Source: JAGVSR01 sp963778225
Lineage (GTDB): Bacteria; Pseudomonadota; Alphaproteobacteria; Rhizobiales; Hyphomicrobiaceae
Assembly (NCBI GenBank): GCA_963778225.1
Contig: CAVZTR010000009.1
Span: 97,673-161,672, forward strand
Direction of reading: 5' to 3'
DNA: 64,000 bases
The translations under genes were made by a program, and so were the position numbers. A model generated the notes under the pieces. The model worked only from the letters and a program-made list of their open reading frames with translations. It did no database searches and was not told the origin of the DNA. Below, piece after piece: positions 58,970 to 64,000 of this stretch; within the stretch, counting starts at the first letter, position 1, and each line of letters opens with the position of its first letter.

Positions 58970-60006
58970 AGTTTCTCGATCTTGCAAAAATTTACATCAA
59001 GGCCGGCGACGGCGGCAACGGATGCATCAGCTTCCGCCGCGAGAAGTTCATCGAGTTCGGCGGACCCGACGGCGGTGATGGCGGCAAGGGCGGCAACGTC
59101 TGGGTCGAATGCGTTCAAAATCTCAACACGCTCATCGACTACCGCTATCAGCAACACTTCAAGGCCGAGCGCGGCACCAACGGCATGGGCCGCAACCGCG
59201 CCGGCGCCAACGGCAAGGACGTCACGGTCAAAGTCCCGCCCGGCACCGAAGTGCTCGCCGAAGATCAGGAAACCGTCCTCGCTGATCTCGTAAATCCCGG
59301 CGATCGCGTTCTTCTTGCGCGCGGTGGCAACGGCGGCTTTGGCAACGCTCACTTCAAGAGCGCGACGAACCAGGCTCCGCGCCATTCCAATCCTGGCCTG
59401 GCGGGTGAAGAGTTCACGATCTGGCTACGCTTGAAACTCATCGCTGACGCCGGACTCGTGGGTCTGCCGAACGCAGGCAAATCAACATTCCTCGCCACGG
59501 TATCTGCCGCCAAGCCGAAAATCGCCGACTATCCTTTCACCACGCTCCACCCTAATCTCGGAGTGGTGCGCGCGGGTTCGTTCGACTTCGTGCTTGCCGA
59601 CATCCCCGGATTGATCGAAGGCGCCCATGAAGGCGCGGGCCTGGGCGACCGCTTTCTTGGCCATGTTGAACGCTGTCGCGTTCTTCTCCATCTCGTCGAT
59701 GGAACCTCGGAAGACGTGGCCGAAGACTACCGCGTCGTCCGCCGCGAACTCAAAGCCTACAGCCCTGAACTGGCCAAGAAGAAAGAGATCGTCGCGCTGT
59801 CGAAATGCGATGCTCTCGACGACGCGACCTTGGCCGAACGCTTCGAAACATTGAAAAAAGCTGCGCGCAAGAAGCCGTTGACCCTGTCTGCCGTCTCAGG
59901 CCAGGGGGTCAAGGATGCCCTCTTCTCACTGGTGCGCGAGATCGAAAGAAAAGACGCCGAAGAAGCGGCCGAGGGTGAGGACGCATCCGAACCTTGGCAG
60001 CCGTGA
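58966..60006 (+). CDS. obgE: GTPase ObgE
   Basis: 346 residues. Ribosome-associated GTPase in 50S maturation and stress response. The glycine-rich OBG fold occupies 1-155 (KAGDGGNGCISFRREKFIEFGGPDGGDGGKGGNVW). The G domain follows with G1 GLPNAGKST, G2 YPFTTLHPNLG, G3 DIPGLIEGAHEGAGLG, G4 SKCD (NKxD in the family) and G5 SAVSG. The C-terminus is short and acidic. ATG 58966 is inside the acetyltransferase stop (ATGA). A downstream proB, often present after obgE, is replaced here by the convergent ZIP gene. Confidence 0.97.
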   Translation: MKFLDLAKIYIKAGDGGNGCISFRREKFIEFGGPDGGDGGKGGNVWVECVQNLNTLIDYRYQQHFKAERGTNGMGRNRAGANGKDVTVKVPPGTEVLAEDQETVLADLVNPGDRVLLARGGNGGFGNAHFKSATNQAPRHSNPGLAGEEFTIWLRLKLIADAGLVGLPNAGKSTFLATVSAAKPKIADYPFTTLHPNLGVVRAGSFDFVLADIPGLIEGAHEGAGLGDRFLGHVERCRVLLHLVDGTSEDVAEDYRVVRRELKAYSPELAKKKEIVALSKCDALDDATLAERFETLKKAARKKPLTLSAVSGQGVKDALFSLVREIERKDAEEAAEGEDASEPWQP

Positions 60007-60013
60007 GCCGTCC

Positions 60014-60817
60014 CTACACTATTTGAACAAGCACCAGTGAGATTGCCATCGCACCCATCCCGATGATCATCCCGTAGGCCGCTTCATGGCCCACCGAGTA
60101 GCGCTTGGCCTCCGGCATGAGTTCATCGAGCGCCAGAAACACCATCACCCCGGCAATCAACCCAAACACCGCCCCGAAAACGGCCGGCGACAAGAATGGC
60201 GCCAGAATGAGATAGCCGATGATCGCTCCTGCCGGCTCAGCGAGAGCCGAGATGCTGGCGGCGCCAATCGCCTGCTTCCTGCTTCCCGTCGCATAGAACA
60301 CCGGCACCGCGATCGACACGCCCTCCGGGATATTGTGAATGCCGATCGCAAACGCGAGCGGCGCACCAACCGAAGGATTGTCGAGTGTGGCAAAGAACGT
60401 GGCAAGACCTTCGGGAAAATTGTGCGCCGTGATCGCTGCTGCTGTCAGCAATCCTACGCGGCGCATTCGCGCTTGCTCTGCCTCGGGATGCTTTGGATCA
60501 AGTCCGGCATGCGGATTTGGGATCAGGCGATCAATGACGCCAAGCAGCATGATGCCCGCGAAGAACGACAATGTGGCAGCCGAATAAGCCGCGTTCGGCG
60601 AGAACGACTCCCCGAACGATGAGATCGACTTGTTGAAGATTTCGACCAGCGACACGTACACCATTGCGCCGCCGGAAAAAGCGAGGCCGAACGCGAGTAG
60701 CCGTGGGCTTGACGGATTGCCGCGCACGACAATCAAACTGCCGACGATCGTCGCGGCCGCGGCCATTGTGCAAACGGCGAGCGCCGTCAGAACCGCCGGA
60801 TTGAAAAGCTCTGCCAT
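60014..60817 (-). CDS. ZIP family metal transporter (ZupT-like)
   Basis: 267 residues with eight membrane segments. The metal-binding helices carry AHNFPEGLATF (TM4) and IGIHNIPEGVSIA (TM5), the hallmark of zinc and iron importers of the ZupT branch. A His/Asp-containing loop (PNPHAGLDPKHPEAEQ) before TM4 is the usual cytoplasmic metal-binding loop. ATG 60817 follows GGGACTT; the codon before it is TTG. It ends eight bases from the convergent obgE. Zinc is the most likely substrate; iron or manganese is possible. Confidence 0.92.
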   Translation of the reverse strand: MAELFNPAVLTALAVCTMAAAATIVGSLIVVRGNPSSPRLLAFGLAFSGGAMVYVSLVEIFNKSISSFGESFSPNAAYSAATLSFFAGIMLLGVIDRLIPNPHAGLDPKHPEAEQARMRRVGLLTAAAITAHNFPEGLATFFATLDNPSVGAPLAFAIGIHNIPEGVSIAVPVFYATGSRKQAIGAASISALAEPAGAIIGYLILAPFLSPAVFGAVFGLIAGVMVFLALDELMPEAKRYSVGHEAAYGMIIGMGAMAISLVLVQIV

Positions 60818-60935
60818 CAAGTCCCATGCACTGCTTTGACAATAATTCGCAGGGAGAATGAGTCATTGGCCAGCACTTGTCTACAGGCCGCCCCGGCCGC
60901 CCAGCCAGTCTCTGAAGCCCACCAGTTACAGGTGT

Positions 60936-63689
60936 CTACTCTGTCGACCGTGCGAACTTTGATAGGAAATTCCGATCCCAGCGGTGCCGGATGGCCTTCT
61001 CGCCTTCGAGAATAAGAAAAAGCAAAACCCCCGCCATGATCGCCGGCCACGCTTCCGCGAGACCGATCGGCCGCGTCTCAAAAAACGCTCCCATGAAGGG
61101 AGCATATGTAAAGAGCAGCTGCAGAACCACGACAGCCGCCACGGAAGCCAACACGACGGGCGTGCCGAACACGCCCTGGAGGGTGAGCGACGGCGTCCGT
61201 AGGAACCGCACGCTGAACAGATAAAAAACCTCCATGATGACGAGCGTATTGACGGCCAGCGTACGCGCCTTCTCGATCTCGAACCCCTGCGCCAAGGCCC
61301 AACCGAACGCCCCGAAAACACCGCTGAGAAACAGGGCTGACACGAAGACGATACGCCAGACCAGGAAGCGGGAGAGGATCGCTTCGTCGGGCGAGCGCGG
61401 CGGCCGCGTCATGGCATCGGGCTCTGTCGGTTCGAAGGCCAGCGCCAGCGCGAGGCAAAGTGAACTCACCATATTGATCCAGAGGATCTGCAACGGCGTG
61501 ATCGGAAGCGTCACTCCGATGAGTATGGCCACGACGATGCTGAGCGATTCCCCACCATTGATCGGCAGAAAGAACGCAATCGTTTTCTTGAGATTGTCGT
61601 AAACCGTCCGCCCCTCGCGAACCGCATTGGCAATAGAAGCGAAATTGTCGTCCGCAAGAACCACTTGCGCTGCCTCCTTGGCAGCTTCCGTGCCCTTGAT
61701 GCCCATCGCCACCCCGACGTCGGCCTGCTTCAAAGCTGGAGCATCGTTCACTCCATCGCCCGTCATCGCCACCACGGCCCCGCGCGCCTGCAACGCTTGA
61801 ACGAGCCTCAGCTTGTGCTCCGGGCTTGTCCGCGCAAATACGTCGACGCTTGCCACCTGTTCGACAAGCTCACTGTCGGAGAAGGACTCGATCTGTGGCC
61901 CGGTCAACGCCTGCGAGGTGTTTTCAAAACCAAGCTCCTGCGCGATCGCACGCGCGGTGACCGCGTGATCGCCCGTGATCATCTTCACGCGAATGCCGGC
62001 GGCGCGGCATTCCGCGACGGCCGCAATGGCTTCTTCTCGCGGCGGATCGACCATCGCGAACAATCCGAGCAAGGTCAGACCGCTGCCGACATCGTCCACA
62101 CTGAGTGACGTCTGTCCCATTGCGGCGCGTTTCACCGCGACCCCGAGGACCCGCTGGCCCTTACCCGCCATGCCGTTGATGCGCTCCGCCCAAGCGTCCG
62201 CGTCGAGCGGCCGATCGCCTGCCCCGGTTCGTTCGAAGCTGCACATTGCAAGCACGCGCTCCGGCGCACCCTTGACGCAGATGACGGCGTTGCCTCCGCG
62301 ATCATGGTGCAGAGTCGCCATGAAGCGGTGCTCGGATTCGAACGGAATGATGTCGGCTCGTGGAAACTCTTTCCGGGCGCGATCAGTTTGAACGCCGGCC
62401 TTTACGGCGAGGGTGAGCAGTGCACCTTCCATGGGATCGCCGGCGACGGTCCAACCGCTGTCGCCGTGCTGCAGATCCGCATCATTGCAGAGGATGGCGG
62501 CACGAACCGCCTCGATCAATACGGCATCGCAGTCTGGAACGACCTCGCTGCCTTCCAGGCTAAAGCTCCCGAGCGGCGCGTAGCCGGCTCCGCTGACCTC
62601 ATAGGTGTGCTCGGCTGTCGCGACCACTGCCACCGTCATCTCATTACGCGTCAGTGTTCCCGTCTTGTCTGAACAGATGACCGACACGGATCCGAGCGTT
62701 TCGACGGCCGGCAGGCGCCGGATGAGAGCCCGCCGTTTCGCCATCCGCTGCACTCCAATCGCCATGGCAATCGTCAGAACGGCCGGCAGCGCCTCCGGAA
62801 TGGCGGCAACCGCCAGTGTCACCACCGCCAGAAACAGATCTGCGGCCGGCTGGTCCCGAACCAACACGCCGAACGCGAAAATGGCAGTTGCGATCGAGAG
62901 AATGGCGATCGTCAATGTGCGCGCGAAATCGGTCATGTGCCGAAGCAATGGCGTCTCGAGCGGCTCCACTTTGGCAAGCATGCTGCTGATGCGGCCGATC
63001 TCGGTTGCGGCACCCGTTGCCACCACGATTCCGTCCCCCTGCCCGCAAGTCACGAGCGTGCCCGAGTACGCCATCGAACTGCGATCGCCGAGCGATGCGT
63101 CGTCGCCGATAGGATCCGTCTGCTTGGCGACCGGCACGGATTCACCGGTGAGTGCCGCTTCGTCGATCTGGAGGTTTTTGACCCTCACGAGGCGCAGATC
63201 CGCCGGCACGCGATCGCCTGATTCCACGAGCACGAGATCGCCAGGCACGATCGTCTCAGCCGGGACGCTCAGCCGAACGCCACCGCGGAGCACAGTCGCG
63301 TTGGGGCAAACCATTTGCTGAATGGCGCGGATTGCCTGCTCCGCTTTGCCTTCCTGGACAAAGCCCATGAGTGCATTGACGAGGACGACTGCGAGAACGA
63401 CGCCGGCGTCTGCATAATGTCCGATCGCCGCCATAATGGCGCACGCGCCTAGGAGAACCTGCAGCAGGAAATTGTCGAATTGCGCGAGGAACCGGCGCAT
63501 GGACGACTTCTGCGGGGGCGGAGGCAGGGAGTTTCGTCCGCTTTCGGCGAGCCTTCGGCTGGCTTCGTCCGGCGAGAGCCCATCGGAAGGAGTAGCCAGA
63601 ATACTGGACACTTGCGCGCGTGGCATCGCATGCCAGGTCTTCGCAGCCAGACCATTCACAACCCCGAGATGCGGCGACGATGCCGACAT
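60936..63689 (-). CDS. Cation-transporting P2-type ATPase
   Basis: 917 residues. Domains in order: N-terminal cation-ATPase segment (TWHAMPRAQVSSIL, LPPPPQKSSMRRFLAQFDNFLLQVLL), actuator with TGES (181-184), M4 with AIPEALPAVLTIAMAIG (298-302 core), phosphorylation site SDKTGTLT with Asp341, ATP-binding KGAPERVL, the hinge MTGDGVNDAPALKQADVGVAMG, and six C-terminal helices. The M5 Glu (NGGESL) and M6 Asn (LWINMVSS) of calcium pumps are kept, but the M6 Asp of the usual NLVTD/NIVMD motif is Ser here. It resembles the CtpF-like branch, so the ion is uncertain. ATG 63689 follows AAGGA; a TTG start at 63719 is less likely. Confidence 0.9.
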   Translation of the reverse strand: MSASSPHLGVVNGLAAKTWHAMPRAQVSSILATPSDGLSPDEASRRLAESGRNSLPPPPQKSSMRRFLAQFDNFLLQVLLGACAIMAAIGHYADAGVVLAVVLVNALMGFVQEGKAEQAIRAIQQMVCPNATVLRGGVRLSVPAETIVPGDLVLVESGDRVPADLRLVRVKNLQIDEAALTGESVPVAKQTDPIGDDASLGDRSSMAYSGTLVTCGQGDGIVVATGAATEIGRISSMLAKVEPLETPLLRHMTDFARTLTIAILSIATAIFAFGVLVRDQPAADLFLAVVTLAVAAIPEALPAVLTIAMAIGVQRMAKRRALIRRLPAVETLGSVSVICSDKTGTLTRNEMTVAVVATAEHTYEVSGAGYAPLGSFSLEGSEVVPDCDAVLIEAVRAAILCNDADLQHGDSGWTVAGDPMEGALLTLAVKAGVQTDRARKEFPRADIIPFESEHRFMATLHHDRGGNAVICVKGAPERVLAMCSFERTGAGDRPLDADAWAERINGMAGKGQRVLGVAVKRAAMGQTSLSVDDVGSGLTLLGLFAMVDPPREEAIAAVAECRAAGIRVKMITGDHAVTARAIAQELGFENTSQALTGPQIESFSDSELVEQVASVDVFARTSPEHKLRLVQALQARGAVVAMTGDGVNDAPALKQADVGVAMGIKGTEAAKEAAQVVLADDNFASIANAVREGRTVYDNLKKTIAFFLPINGGESLSIVVAILIGVTLPITPLQILWINMVSSLCLALALAFEPTEPDAMTRPPRSPDEAILSRFLVWRIVFVSALFLSGVFGAFGWALAQGFEIEKARTLAVNTLVIMEVFYLFSVRFLRTPSLTLQGVFGTPVVLASVAAVVVLQLLFTYAPFMGAFFETRPIGLAEAWPAIMAGVLLFLILEGEKAIRHRWDRNFLSKFARSTE

Positions 63690-64000
63690 GCAAAATCCTT
63701 CCCGCGAGACTGCGAGCAACGTCCATCACGGGCGCAGAACATGCCGTGCCGTCCAGCAATAATCCATTCCTCGCATGACGTGGCGCATTGCAGTCGCCCT
63801 GCGCGCTGTCGCCTTGACGAAGATCAGCCGTTTGGATTTTTGATGCGAGCAAGAGCGCGGGTCGACGCACTGGGCAGCGACAGACCTTTCGCCACCTCAG
63901 TTCCATGACGGCGAGCCTAGTGGAATGCCACCCGTGAAACAGGACTGCGCACCAGCCGCGCCTCAATCCCGACCCCCCATCCGCTTCCAATCACGTATCA
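63690..64000. other. Region upstream of the P-type ATPase to the window end (311 bases)
   Basis: No gene is supported. Several open frames run across it on both strands without ribosome-binding sites or recognisable products; a gene beginning beyond the edge cannot be excluded. The AAGGA ribosome-binding site of the ATPase lies near 63697-63701. Confidence 0.45.

Noticed and set aside
1..64000. CRISPR arrays, insertion sequences, prophage or conjugative genes
   Set aside because: No regularly spaced repeats, transposase, integrase, capsid or relaxase-like protein was found on either strand.

Overview
The window looks like chromosome of a GC-rich alphaproteobacterium of the order Hyphomicrobiales, most likely a methylotroph close to Hyphomicrobium. 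The evidence is the cell-cycle regulator GcrA, a membrane-anchored CycM-type cytochrome c followed by kdsB and pheA, an argD-argF-hslO cluster, rplU-rpmA-obgE, and above all a complete N-methylglutamate (NMG) pathway for using methylamine. I see no transposase, integrase, phage gene or CRISPR array. These assignments come from reading the proteins, not from a database search.

Layout. Positions 1-7.0 kb hold the N-terminal part of polA (minus strand, cut by the window edge), a divergent MarR/AraC regulator pair, a TrmO-like protein, tRNA-Arg(CCG), a 63-residue acidic protein, a fused SoxYZ-like carrier and a secreted nuclease. 7.3-13 kb hold an AsmA-family protein, a SpeD-fold protein that has lost its catalytic residues, a small secreted protein and an Mrp/ApbC ATPase with a DUF971 tail. 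13-19.7 kb hold TRAP transporter membrane subunits, a GlcG-type protein, a GMC oxidoreductase, and an AT-richer TetR/alpha-beta-hydrolase pair that shares an operator-like sequence.

19.9-34.1 kb is the NMG region. A minus-strand run of ten genes encodes three small membrane proteins, an APC permease, two unknown proteins, MgsA, MgsB, MgsC and GmaS. A plus-strand run facing away from it encodes MgdA, MgdB, MgdC, MgdD and an XRE-cupin regulator. Methylamine is joined to glutamate by GmaS, the methylamino group is moved to give N-methylglutamate by MgsABC, and MgdABCD oxidises this to glutamate plus a one-carbon unit. The permease with three small membrane proteins is a plausible uptake system. 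The 316-base divergent promoter holds two perfect odd-length palindromes.

34.1-37.9 kb hold hslO, argF and argD, preceded by a feature I have not seen described: a 22-codon leader ORF with three consecutive arginine codons before its stop, followed by an intrinsic terminator directly upstream of argD. This is the arrangement of a ribosome-mediated arginine attenuator. 37.9-49.3 kb hold gcrA, a DUF2147 protein, ubiB and a Yej-type peptide ABC transporter with two tandem binding proteins. 49.4-64 kb hold cytochrome c, kdsB, pheA, an SDR, an ABC-F ATPase, a pair of 80-base structured repeats beside tRNA-Ser(CGA), a fasciclin protein, an Ntn-hydrolase-like protein, rplU-rpmA, an acetyltransferase, obgE, a ZIP transporter and a P-type ATPase.
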